Shown here: positions 23,291 through 33,396 of the stretch, piece by piece
Numbering within the stretch: the first letter of the stretch is position 1
Layout: the number at the start of each line of letters is the position of its first letter
Source: Neurospora intermedia
Lineage: Eukaryota > Ascomycota > Sordariomycetes > Sordariales > Sordariaceae
Assembly: GCA_037102815.1 (NCBI GenBank)
Contig: BTPP01000006.1
Span: 1,054,001-1,118,000, forward strand
Direction: 5' to 3'
Length of the DNA: 64,000 bases
Notes under the pieces: model-generated
What the model saw: only the letters and a program-made list of their open reading frames with translations
Told to the model about the DNA's origin: nothing
Database searches by the model: none
Translations under genes and position numbers: made by a program

Positions 23291-25599
23291 CACCCGTTGT
23301 TAGTGCCACTGATTGACTCCATTTCCCGCGGAGCCGTTTCGATTTTACTTTTTTCTGCTGGCCCTTCGTCTTGGCACTGGCAGCCTCGATTCCACCGATT
23401 TATTTTTCGACCGTGCCCACCACAACCTATCCAACTATCCACCCACACACGGCCACACGCACGTCCAGGACTCCCGGGCGGTCAAGCGACTTTTGCGACA
23501 CGGCGCTCCATCATCCATTGTCTCTTTAACATCGATTACATTCCACCGTACGTCAAATTTCCCCAGCGGCTCGATTTTTTTTCTGCGAGTTGTTTTGCCC
23601 CCGCGACGCATTTTTCTCGCACCTCCAAACCCACGCGCTCATTCCACGTCACCCTGTTTAGGCGGTTCGTCGTGTTGCATTGAAACGCGGTGCTTCGTAC
23701 TCCATCGTGACGGAAGACACACGGATCTCACGAATATCAAAGTGCCAAAGAGGTACGTGCTTCTCATTTGGACTCATGTCAACAAAGTGGTCCGAGCATC
23801 GTCAAGTCCGCAGTAGCACCTTTCACCTACCCCCGTCGCCCTGTTACCAACTACGGACTACTAGTAGTGGGAGTTGCCCAGCGCGGTACAAGACGTGCTG
23901 CTTCGGCTTCAGCTTCAAGTTCCTTGAACGAACAAATCACCCGAGCGACTTTGATCTTTTTTTTTTTCCCATCCCCATTCCTCGACCCTCCAATTGCACC
24001 ACCGGTGGCCAACGCGCGTTTGCATCTTCTCGTCCCGGAGCTGGCTGTTTGCATTACTTTCGCAGCTTTTAGCAGGTCTCGCTGCACTGTCTCGGTGTCT
24101 GCCTATCGGCTCATCGGACATCGATATTTAAACACACGCTTTTTGGTCAGCGCGCTTGCCTTTCACTACCTGCATCGTCATCTTTGTCATTCTCTCCGTT
24201 GCCCCTAAAAAGATATATTTATCTTGTGGCAGTTCCCAAACCACCCTGCGGTGCTTGACTATAACTATCGCTCGCCTTTTCAGCACCGATAGATACAAAC
24301 AACTCTTGCCATTTTTCGATTGTGCCGCTTTCCGTCCAACCTGATCGGAACCCGAATAGCTAACTTACATTTCCTCCCTAGCTCCCAGGAGCTGTCACTG
24401 GTCCACACTACGACAATCGACAATCGCCAGAACGGTCCGAAGGCCACACAGTATCGTGCACGTACTTTGTCGGTTCGAGTTATCAATAACACGACGCAGC
24501 TACCACGTGCGAACGACCAGCGATTGTTTAAGCGCAGGACATAAGGCTCGAGCTGTCAGTACAACCGTCGGTGCTCAGCAACAGTTGTTTTGCCGGTCGT
24601 TTTGAGCTCGCAAAGCTAAGGCCTTCGCATAAGTCTTCTCTTTGAGCGGCAAGAGACAGGTCACTTCGAACTTATCATTAGAAGCTCGTCTACTACGATC
24701 TGCTCGGGCCACTTGTTTGGCGGTTCATCCTGCATCGCGACATCGGCGTTTCCGTCCTTTCGCAAAGAGCACAGCCTATACCCGTAGCTAACGGAGAAAG
24801 CGGAGCGTCTGTGACCCACTTGCCTTATCAACTGACGGACCCGGAAATTTCGGTCACGATCTCTTGAGATTTTCTTCACGCTCGTAGAACGAACGGGCTG
24901 TGCGGCGAAATCTCGAGATTCGATCAGCAATCGGGATACTGCGACGGTGCAACGACTAGATTGACGTCGTCATATTTGGGTATTGGTCGGTGGTCAGGGC
25001 GTCCCGCGTGTAAAGGACCCTGGTTTGCATCGCACTTGAACCGTGCACGATTCACCTCATCGAACCTTCAACGACAAGCCATATTCGGTTTCAAGAATCG
25101 GCCTTAGATATCAAGCCCAATAACACGAGACTGCCAGTATACTTCTGAGGTCTTCTTCTAAAGCTTCTGGCTTGCTCCTGAGGTAAGAATTCTCATGTTC
25201 GTCTCTCGTTATTTGCCATATTTCCTTTCCCTCCTCATCGTTAAAGTTCCGGCAGGTGCCGAAAGAATTGTTGTATTTCATGCTTCTAGGGCCACCTGGA
25301 GACGTGTCCAGGGTCCACGGCTTGCCAAGTCCCAATCAACTGTTTTGGCATCTCCTTGAGCATTTAGATCCATTTTATAGAGCTTGCTCACCGCTCAAGT
25401 CACCATCGACCGCCTGCTGACCACTCACTATAGCTCGTATCTATATCAGGGACAGCACTTGATTATCCTGCAGTTGTCTGCCATACGAAAGATCAGAGTC
25501 TAAACTTGCCATACAGCTGTGCGGAGGTTCACCTTGACAGACAAAGAATACCCTGCACTTTCCTTGGAACGATACACTCGGGGTTAGTCGACATTCAAA
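23291..25599 (+). promoter_or_regulatory. Long pyrimidine-rich upstream region or leader of the C2H2 regulator gene
   Basis: About 2.3 kb directly upstream of the zinc-finger start codon is rich in CT tracts (for example around 23,330-23,660 and 23,930-23,980), as in transcribed 5' leaders of Neurospora regulatory genes. It contains many short upstream open frames, including ones near 23,297, 23,680 and 23,768, and possible GT-AG leader introns. If transcribed, it could restrict translation of the regulator. Transcription is inferred from composition only. Confidence 0.35.
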
Positions 25600-27280
25600 A
25601 TGTCCGAACCGGAATCTGCTACCGCCGCTATGGGAATCGGTAGCGTACTCAACACTAAGGGCGCCCAGGCTAGTGCCGCTCTAGCACAGGCGGCTCAGGC
25701 TGCTCAGATCGCGCAACCGACACAGCAGCTTGAACAATCTGCTCCTGTTCCCCAACTAGCTACACCTGAACAGCAACCCTCGCAACCGCTCACACAACAG
25801 CAACCTATGGAGCGTGCCAGCTCGCCGCACGCTTCCGTGAAATTCGAACCCAGCATGTCCTACCCTTCGCCGACCGGTATGGGAACCGCAATGCCCGTTT
25901 CCACTGTTCCTAGCGCACACATGGCCCCAGGTGGACAAATGGCTTCCAACGCGCAGATGGTTCCCAACAATCAGATGGCTCCCAATGCCCAGATGGGTCC
26001 CAATCTCCAGATGGCGCCAAACTCACAAATGGCTCCTAATGCTCAGATGGCTTCTAGTGCTCAAATGGCACCCAATGCTCAAATGGCACCCAATGCTCAA
26101 ATGGCTCCCAATGCTCAAATGGCGCCTGCACCGATGGGCATTCCTGCTATGCCTACTGTACCAGGGGTCCCGTCAAACAACGGAATGGTACCTTCTCTTC
26201 ACCCTTCTTATAAGCCTCAGGTCGAGGGAGGTGCGCCGCCAGGACCGCCCCCCAAGGCCTATGCGTGTTCCACCTGCGCCAAGGCTTTTGCACGGAGAAG
26301 TGATCTTGCTCGTCACGGTAAGTAACCATCGGTTTTTCCTTTGTCATAACTCTGCTAACTGTTCTGCAGAGCGAATTCATAGCGGTATTCGTCCTCACGT
26401 GTGTGATTATCCCGGCTGCGGGAAACAGTTCATCCAACGATCAGCCCTCACCGTCCATCAGCGCGTGCACACTGGAGAGAAGCCCCACCAATGCGAGAGG
26501 TGCGGCAAGGTAAGATATTTGACTCTTAAAGGCCACAGCGAGACAAACATGCTAACGGCGCTACAGCCCTTCAGCGACAGCAGTTCTCTTGCACGTCATC
26601 GTAGGATCCATTCCGGAAAGCGTCCTTACAAGTGCCCATACATGGATTGCCAGAAAACGTTCACCCGCCGGACGACACTGACGAGGCACCAGAATCACCA
26701 TACTGGTACTGTTGAGGAATCTGCAAAGGCTACGGCAGAAGCTCTTGCTAGGGGAACGTTGGCACGGACTAAAGAGCGATCGGAGAGCGAGCAGATCTCC
26801 AATCAAGCGACACCCATGACCACTCCCTCACCGGCACAGCGGCCCTTGTCCTTGTCACCAAGTGCGGGATTGGCCAACATGGAGATGCAGTATCTGCAAA
26901 CCAATACACTCCCGGCGCATCTTCGCGGGGACGTTCACGTTTCCAATGCACCAACGACCTCGCCAGGTTACAGCAACGGACTGACCCGACCCACGTCGCA
27001 CCCTACCGGGTATGTTCCTCCCGCAACAATGGAGCCAACCGTTGAAACTCAGCAAGGATCCGGGAGTGCGGCCGGCAGTCCTCAGATTGGAAGTGCGGGT
27101 TGGGCGTCTCCTGGGGGTGTCGGATCTCCAGCTCAAAGCCCCAGCGGCAACGGCTATGTCTATCCGGATCCAGAACCTTTTCCTGGCGCCAGTGCCGGTC
27201 AGATGTTCTACGACAGCGCGGTTGGGACAGGGAGACGTCTCGGGAGCGGGGAGCCGCAGAACCCTTCCTATCATACTTAG
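25600..27280 (+). CDS. C2H2 zinc-finger transcription factor with Met/Gln-rich repeats
   Basis: Three exons (25600-26317, 26370-26509, 26567-27280) give 523 residues. Four consecutive C2H2 fingers lie at about residues 224-340: CSTCAKAFARRSDLARH, CDYPGCGKQFIQRSALTVH, CERCGKPFSDSSSLARH and CPYMDCQKTFTRRTTLTRH. They are joined by TGEKP-like linkers (HTGEKPHQ, HSGKRPYK), so DNA binding in the nucleus is expected. Both introns (52 and 57 nt) interrupt the finger region, and splicing restores finger 1 to its linker and finger 3. The N-terminal half is Ala/Gln/Pro-rich, with about ten units of a six-residue repeat around MAPNAQ (residues about 107-187). The C-terminal 180 residues are Ser/Pro/Gly-rich. 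Target genes cannot be inferred. Confidence 0.92.
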
Positions 27281-28830
27281 TACCATTTGAAGGATCGTGG
27301 CCCGGACTCCCTTGTCGGTTCCCAGGATCAGAGCACCTACAGTAACAGCTGTCTGTTCTGATCCAGTACCCTAGCTAGCCGGTATCGAACAATGTCCTGC
27401 CAGATCGCGGTTAGGCGAGAAGCGTGGAACCGCAGAATCCGTGTTATAATAGGAGGGGTTGGAGTATTGGTTGGAATTTGAGTTTCAACCTTTATCTCTG
27501 TATTGGGGGAGCCTTTGAGGGTATGGAAACCAAGTTTCCCATGACTCAAAGGAGGGAACCATCAAACAAGATTTCCACTTTTGTTTTATCTCCCTGGTGT
27601 TTTCTGTTAATCCATATCTCGAAAAGAACGATAGGTTTTGCATGATGGTAGGCTCGACAGGAAAAAGCGGGTATCATTAAGTTTTCTTTCTTAACAAATA
27701 AACACGGTCTGGACCGGAGTGGACTATCCTAATGACGCCGATGGCGAAAAATGGCAGCGCCTCTTCTCTTCCGCTTTTCTGTTCTGTCCCTCTTCTCTCT
27801 ATTGGCTTGCAGCACATCCCTCGCCGGTCATTTCACGCCACATTGCGCCTGCAAATCCTTGCATCAACCATCTTAAGTCGACTTTCTGTTACAACTGGAA
27901 AAGGGAAACAACGTTTTTTGATATCGTCGGGGAATGGTGTTGTATCAGGTTCATTGCGGGTCAGTCCTGGGCTCTGGGTCATTTCAGCAGCATGGTTCGG
28001 TGTGGGTTCTTATGGGATTTTTTTTTTTTATCTTTTTGTTTTGCCCTGGTTTCGTGAACTCAGGAAAGCAAATTGCTGTTCTAGTCTGGTTCCAATCGAT
28101 CTTTTGCCCTTTCGCAACCCTTCGTTGGGTTCCGAAATACGGCAATTGACAAGGTCTTCGGTCATTGGTGTTCAAGGCAATCTGGTTCTTTAGATCTATC
28201 TCGACCTTCTCGTCACCCTTCTTTTGAGTGATTAGTTCAGAGTGAAACTTGTCAGGGTGTTATATGGGCGCTAGAGAAAGCAGCGTAGCAATTATAGATT
28301 TTGCATCTTGCGGTCATTGCATCTTTTTCAATCATTTTACCCGGCCGGATCTTTTGGTCATGGAATTGTACGTCGCAAGGCTGCAAAGCGATTGTTGGTA
28401 CTTGGTGAAAAGAGAGCGCATACGTATTCGGTACGAGTATCTGTACATTGAATGCACCATTTTTTTCAATTCTGTACATGGCGTGCTTCTGACCTGGATG
28501 AGGACGAGAAGGGGCACTCGTGCGTTGTCCAACACTCACAACAAGAGGATAAAGCTCCGGACAGACAGTGCAAATTCCGCTGGTAGAGGCGAATTATTGC
28601 GTCTTGCTGTAGCGGGTGCCGCAATAGTAAACCGAACACAGAAGGTCCCATATCGATACCTTGGCGAGGAGGATGCCGTTGAGAATCCGTGATATGCCTT
28701 GTAAGTAGTGGAAGCACACTGGGCGAATCTTTGATGCAGTAGACGTGTTTAATTTTGCTCAAATGGTGTATACATGCAAGAAAGATGAGCAAATGCAATG
28801 CGCCCAAGAGTGCCCCGAAGATGTGATGTA
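27281..28830. other. Spacer downstream of the zinc-finger gene
   Basis: About 1.5 kb. The first several hundred bases are probably the 3' untranslated region. T-rich tracts occur near 28,020-28,030 and 28,460. A plus-strand frame at 28249-28692 starts with GTG and shows no domain. No gene is supported. Confidence 0.4.
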
Positions 28831-29150
28831 CCGCAAAGACTCGAGGCATAGGGTTTGAGGTTCCCTGGAAAATCAGGCATAATATGTAAGTATACTGCCC
28901 GAATATGTGCATTTAATGTTCGCAAATAATAATGGGGGAGACGTATTGCCACCCAGGAGCACTGCAGTGTAAATTCGACATTCCCATCTCCTACCTTTTC
29001 CTACCTATCTTTGCCTAACCGCTAGAGGGTGGAGACATTAAACATCACCGTCTTGCATACAATTTCTGGTGGGCATGAATGTTGCAGTATGCTTCCAGAT
29101 TATACCTGATTCCCAAGGAACCCAAGCCCCTATGCCCCGAGTCTTTGCGG
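28831..29150. mobile_element. MITE copy 1, about 320 bp, TA-flanked with long terminal inverted repeats
   Basis: The two ends form inverted repeats of about 53 bases that begin CCGCAAAGACTC (left, from 28831) and are mirrored at the right end (GAGTCTTTGCGG, to 29150). Both ends are flanked by TA (28829-28830 and 29151-29152), the target duplication of Tc1/mariner-type elements. The arms differ from each other at about ten positions plus one indel, so this copy is old. There is no coding capacity. The interior resembles MITE copy 2 (for example the shared CGTCTTGCATA and TGGGCAT(A/G)AATGTTGCA segments), so the two are one family. Confidence 0.82.
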
Positions 29151-30365
29151 TATCTCGACGATGAGTGGGTGTCTGGTTTATTCTCACGATCGCTCCGGCA
29201 GATAGCGGACAGACAGCTGGCATTGACCGGCCTCAATGATTTCGCGTTTGATGTATCGACATCATAGTTACCTACCTTTTTGTGCGCTTTTTGCGGGCCT
29301 GCCGAATTTCGGACAAATAGTGCTATGAGTGGCCCCTGCAAATTCATATGGGGTTTCTAGCACTATCACGGCCATAAGCTCTACACTCAGGCCGTCAAAC
29401 CTCGAGGTCACAATGGGACACTCGACGACAACCGGATACTCCATTGACCAAAGCTCGTATCAACTGTATGGCTCGTTTAATTGACCGTTGTTAGTCACAT
29501 ATATATGCCTTTTACGACATTTATGCGTTGTTGATTTGGCATTTTTGGGGAGTGGCGAGCACGTCTTCTCAGTTCGGGAAAGTTTAACCCGAGGCGCGCC
29601 TTAGGGTATTTCATTCCTTCCCTTTGGCACAGTTACAATCTGGTGTTGCATTTATGCAGTGTGGACAATTTTCACTGCCCGAAAAGTTAGGTAGGTACGG
29701 TCGAGACAACTTAGTTTTGGTAGCTTAAGATGCAGTCTTACAGCTGAGCGAAGTTGCACTTGGTGCGTCGGGTGGATTTCCGTAAATAAAATCTGCAAGT
29801 CGCCCAGCGCTACCTCTACACCACCGCAACTCCATGCAAGGTATCAATATATTTGACCAATCTGCAAACAATCGATGTTTTGCGGCAAACCGTCCAGCCC
29901 AGTTCCGTGGTGAGATACAAATAGATGCATGTACAATTTCGTCATCTGGGACACCTGGAATAATGTGGTATTCACATGGCAGGTCAGATTAGGGAAGTTG
30001 AACGCGACTGTTAATTTGTGAAGCTAGAATAATGGTTGTACCACATATCCAATTTTGACGGGAAAAAAGAGAAATTCCTTCGCCTGCGTGACTGACATAA
30101 ACAACTCGCTCGGGCTGGCGTCTCTAACAACTATATAACCACTGGTGGGCGAACTCGTTCGTTGAGTTATCAAGATGTCGTCGGCTGAGACACTGTGGTC
30201 GTTTTCTCGTCAGCTTATGATCACTAATATGAGCGTCTGGGTGCATGAACCGGAGTCTTGATGTTACCATTCAGTGAGAAACAATCCGCGGCTTAAGGTG
30301 CCGTTTCCTGTTTTGGCGTTTATGTATACCCAGTGGGTGGTCCAGTCGTGGTTGTTATTTAACAC
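29151..30365. other. Spacer between MITE copy 1 and the minisatellite gene
   Basis: About 1.2 kb, moderately AT-rich, with no supportable reading frame. A TAGGTAGGTAC motif occurs near 29,689. No other repeat ends were recognised. Confidence 0.4.
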
Positions 30366-30367
30366 GT

Positions 30368-30476
30368 GCCCCTGTTGTCGCTGTCGGTATTTCTGTTGTC
30401 GCTGTCGGTATTTCTGTTGTCGCTGTCGATATTTCTGTTGTCGCTGTCGGTATTTCTGTTGTCGCTGTCGGTATTC
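30368..30476. repeat. 21-bp minisatellite, five units
   Basis: Five near-perfect head-to-tail copies of a 21-base unit reading TGTTGTCGCTGTCGGTATTTC on the plus strand. One unit has a single G-to-A difference. In one minus-strand frame it reads YRQRQQK repeated. The array lies just downstream of the frame that ends at 30554, so it may be in the 3' untranslated region or in another coding segment. The unit length, a multiple of three, is notable. Confidence 0.85.
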
Positions 30477-30553
30477 GTGATGGCGGTCGTGTTCATGCTG
30501 GTGCTGGTAGCCATGTTGCCGTTCATGTGCTGTTGCTATAACGGCAGTGGTAT

Positions 30554-31126
30554 CTAGAGTGCTAGACTCGTATTGTGGAATACTGGGATCTGGTCCCAAC
30601 CATAGCAGCAAAAGAGGCTGCACCCGCCCATCGAGAACAACCCATCCACAAATAATGGGGGTTCTTCGTAGACTAAAAAGCTGGCGAGGCCATTGAACCG
30701 AGAGACCAGGTGAGGGGTGACCGGCACTCTCAATTCGACCTCTAGCCTCACGAATCCGATTGCGAGGACGTCTCGGCCGGAGGGAGTGGTAACATAACCA
30801 ATCAAGTCGGAGGTGGGCTCGAATTTGTGGAATCCAACACCCAGGCTAGCGAGAACGTGCACGGATACCAGGGAGAACTCAAGCCCTGAGGTGATGAGGA
30901 AGGCCCCCGGTTCGGTAATAGTTGCGTGTGTTCCATTACCAACATGTATGGTTGCCGAAGCCGCCCATACACCCGGATTCTGGAGAAAATACTCCCCGTT
31001 GTTCATGTTGTTGCTCGAATTGTTGTTCATGTTGTTGCTCGAATTGTTGTTCATGTTGTTGCTCGAATTGTTGTTCATGTTGTCGTTCGAGTTGTTGTTC
31101 ATGTTGTCGTTCGAGTTGTTGTTCAT
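30554..31126 (-). CDS. Hypothetical protein with Asn/Ser/Met tandem repeats
   Basis: An open frame of 190 codons from the ATG at 31126. The first 43 residues are five 8-residue units of the type MNNNSSNN, encoded by a 24-bp minisatellite. The rest is a compact, non-repetitive sequence rich in Val, Leu, Gly and Phe (ATIHVGNGTHATITEPG, GRDVLAIGFVRLEVELRVP) that looks like a beta-rich globular domain. The outline is faintly like retropepsin-like domains of fungal copia-type proteins, but I see no diagnostic catalytic motif and do not assign it. The frame remains open upstream of the first Met to about 31,270 with protein-like content, so the true start may lie in an upstream exon that I have not resolved. 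It is not recognised as any known family. Confidence 0.5.
   Translation of the reverse strand: MNNNSNDNMNNNSNDNMNNNSSNNMNNNSSNNMNNNSSNNMNNGEYFLQNPGVWAASATIHVGNGTHATITEPGAFLITSGLEFSLVSVHVLASLGVGFHKFEPTSDLIGYVTTPSGRDVLAIGFVRLEVELRVPVTPHLVSRFNGLASFLVYEEPPLFVDGLFSMGGCSLFCCYGWDQIPVFHNTSLAL
30998..31126. repeat. 24-bp minisatellite, about five units
   Basis: About five head-to-tail copies of a 24-base unit (plus-strand TTGTTCATGTTGTTGCTCGAA plus a three-base spacer). The two units nearest 31,126 share a GTCGTTCGAG variant. The unit codes for eight residues, MNNNSSNN or MNNNSNDN, in the overlapping minus-strand frame, so copy-number change would keep that frame. Confidence 0.85.
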
Positions 31127-31209
31127 CTTGATTGCATGGGTAATTTCCTTTATGCCGTTCCAGGATGATTTTGTAAGAATGTGGAGGAGAATCGGAATAT
31201 TCCCATAGT

Positions 31210-31628
31210 CGCTACTTGGGAGGGAATGGCCAGAAACGAAGTAGCCAGAAACACACGGGTCAAGGTCCGGAACTTTATATAGGTAACCTCGTTCTTACCT
31301 GCAGGGCATTTTGTCGGTCTTTTGTCCAGTCCAAGGCAGCCTCGAGTCTTCGCTGGCTACATACTAGGCACAGATATGTACGTCTACTCTATTTTTTCAT
31401 GCCCGTCAGTTCCGTCAGGAATTAACCTTCTTCCTCGCGGAGGTCAGCCAGCATCAGATTTTCTTCTTGAAACATCCAGTTTCTGTACTGCAAAGGAATT
31501 TCGGAGGAGGGAGTGGTGTATGAAATTAATCGTCTTGTACATGGAACCAGGCAAGTATACCTATATGCCGCTGTATGCGCTCCATCACGTACAGATGTAT
31601 GCTCATGTATCTTTTTCCATCGACCATA
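31210..31628. other. Spacer upstream of the minisatellite gene
   Basis: About 0.4 kb up to MITE copy 2. It probably holds the promoter, and perhaps a first exon, of the minus-strand gene starting near 31.1 kb. Nothing else is supported. Confidence 0.35.
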
Positions 31629-31942
31629 CCGCATAGTTTCGGGGCGTTGGGTTTTAAAATCCCAGGAAATCGACATAATCTGTAAGCATACTGTACGAAT
31701 ATGTGCTTTTTATGCTTGATGAAAAGAGTGGGGGGGATAGCTCAAGAGTCCAGAGCACTGTAAATTTGAGTCTTCTGGTGCCCTGTCTTTCCTACCTATT
31801 TTCTCCAAGAGAGCTGGAGGGTGGGGATACTTAGAATCGCCGTCTTGCATAGAAATTTTGATGGGCATAAATGTTGCATTATGCTTGCAAACCATGTCTG
31901 ATTTCCTGGGATTTTAAAACCCAACGCCCCGAAACTATGCGG
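31629..31942. mobile_element. MITE copy 2, 314 bp, TA-flanked with perfect 43-bp terminal inverted repeats
   Basis: The left end (CCGCATAGTTTCGGGGCG from 31629) and right end (to 31942) are perfect inverted repeats over 43 bases, each containing a GGGTTTTAAAATCCC block. TA flanks both ends (31627-31628 and 31943-31944). The interior lacks a transposase and resembles MITE copy 1 at 28.8 kb, including its CGTCTTGCAT segment. Arm identity is complete here but not in copy 1, so this copy is younger or has been homogenised. It fits a non-autonomous Tc1/mariner-type element that depends on a transposase elsewhere. Confidence 0.85.
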
Positions 31943-32320
31943 TATTCCGAGACGAGGCCCGAAGCCAGCCTCAGTTATCATGCAGCTGATTTCTTCGACA
32001 TTGTATGTCCGGCACATTTTCCGTGTGGGACAGTCTTTTTTTTTTTTTTTCTTTTTTTTTTTCTCCCTGTGCCGTCATGAGTCTTTCAAGAACCTGAACA
32101 TAAATGCAGCATGCTGCATATGTATAAACGATAGATAAATGCAGGAATAATTGAAAATACAAGAAATTATTCCGGAATTTCTGTTATAAGTCTTCGGCTG
32201 AGCCATCTCAAAACCCTGAACCGTCCTTCTTTCTTTCCTGTCATTCATCATCAAACGTAACGAACCAACCGCTCATCACCACCTGCATCTTCCTCAAGCC
32301 AAGTCAGCAACGAAACTAAA
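31943..32320. other. Spacer with poly-T tract, promoter of the next gene
   Basis: About 0.38 kb. A T-rich tract of about 27 bases (32036-32062, one C interruption) follows the MITE. The final 120 bases are C/A-rich and end in a plausible leader for the gene that starts at 32321. Confidence 0.4.
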
Positions 32321-33139
32321 ATGTCGGAATCTAACTTGGACGGTAAGTACTATGATGAGATGCGAGACCAAATGCGTGAATACGCAGCGGAGCAAGCATT
32401 CCACCCCCTCCCGCTGCTGTCCAGCAGCCCCTAAGACCACCGAACCAAACCGCTAGATCGACCGAGAACACATTCCACTACGCTAGAGAATACAACTAAC
32501 CCCTTCGAAGATCAGTTCGGACAGGCCCTCGAACCTAACTCACAACGATATCTTGGAGCTTCCACTCCGGCTCTTACTCCAGCTGTACCAGGCATTTCGG
32601 CTGACTCTCGACCTGGAGCCAATCCAGCCGCACCTGCAGCTGTTTCCCTTGCTGCTGCCCCGGCTACTATTTCAGATAGGCAGCAGAACAGAAGGAATTT
32701 TTTTAACCTTAGAAGGAAAAGGAAAATGTTGTGGAGACTTTATTTCTCCTCCCGAACAACGTCGGCGGGAACCGAGATCCCACGACCCCGCTGGGAAGGC
32801 TTTGTTCGGGGCCCGAACAATGTGAGACAGATTCCCTCGACCGATGACAACAAAGATCCCCAACAAAACCCAGCGGAGGCGTCCGGGACCCAGGATGGGA
32901 CGAGCGGAAACTCGAGTGATAAACGGGCTACCAAGAGCTTATTGAACCCTGATGAGAGGAGGAGAAGGAGGGCGAGCTGCGCTTTCCTCAGTAGAGGTTT
33001 TGAGTTATTAGTTGTGAGCCTGTTGAGCGCTGGGTGTCTGGGATTCTTTCTAAATTTCATCCATAGAAATTTTTCTATCTCTCTTTTGTTTTTGTTTTTT
33101 TGGTGTGTGTGTGCTTTGGGGGGTAATTCCTGTCTTTGA
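32321..33139 (+). CDS. Hypothetical protein, low-complexity with hydrophobic C-terminus
   Basis: Two exons are proposed (32321-32342 and 32487-33139), giving 224 residues. The start ATGTCGGAATC has a favourable leader. The intron has GTAAGT and CTAG ends and is 144 nt, and the phases agree. The protein begins MSESNLDENTTNPFEDQF, continues with an Ala/Pro-rich stretch, then a basic segment (RRNFFNLRRKRK) and a polar stretch with RRRRRASC. The end carries two hydrophobic runs (LLVVSLLSAGCLGFFL and ISLLFLFFWCVCAL) that could be membrane segments. Alternatively they could be translated 3' sequence if another splice site truncates the frame. No domain is recognised. It could also be a degraded gene. 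Confidence 0.42.
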
Positions 33140-33396
33140 TCTTTCACTCAACCGCGGAGGTTCTTTTGTTTTGGTCACTTTGGCGTTTCGATCTCTGCGA
33201 ATGAGATTCGCATCTCACATTTGTACTTACTGTACCTCAAGCAACAACTCGGAACAGTGGTGGGTGGATTAAACATTAAGTAACATCTTGGAATAGCAGC
33301 ATGTGACTGCGCACCCTTATGCCAGACAGTAGACCACTTCGTATACGACCCCCCATTTAACTTTTGCTCAAAGCTTTCCCTTGCTTCATCATCATT

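Noticed and set aside
32036-32062. Poly-T tracts here and at 52027-52061 as tails of retroposed sequence
   Set aside because: No target duplication or adjacent SINE/LINE body could be recognised; simple homopolymer tracts are common in fungal spacers.
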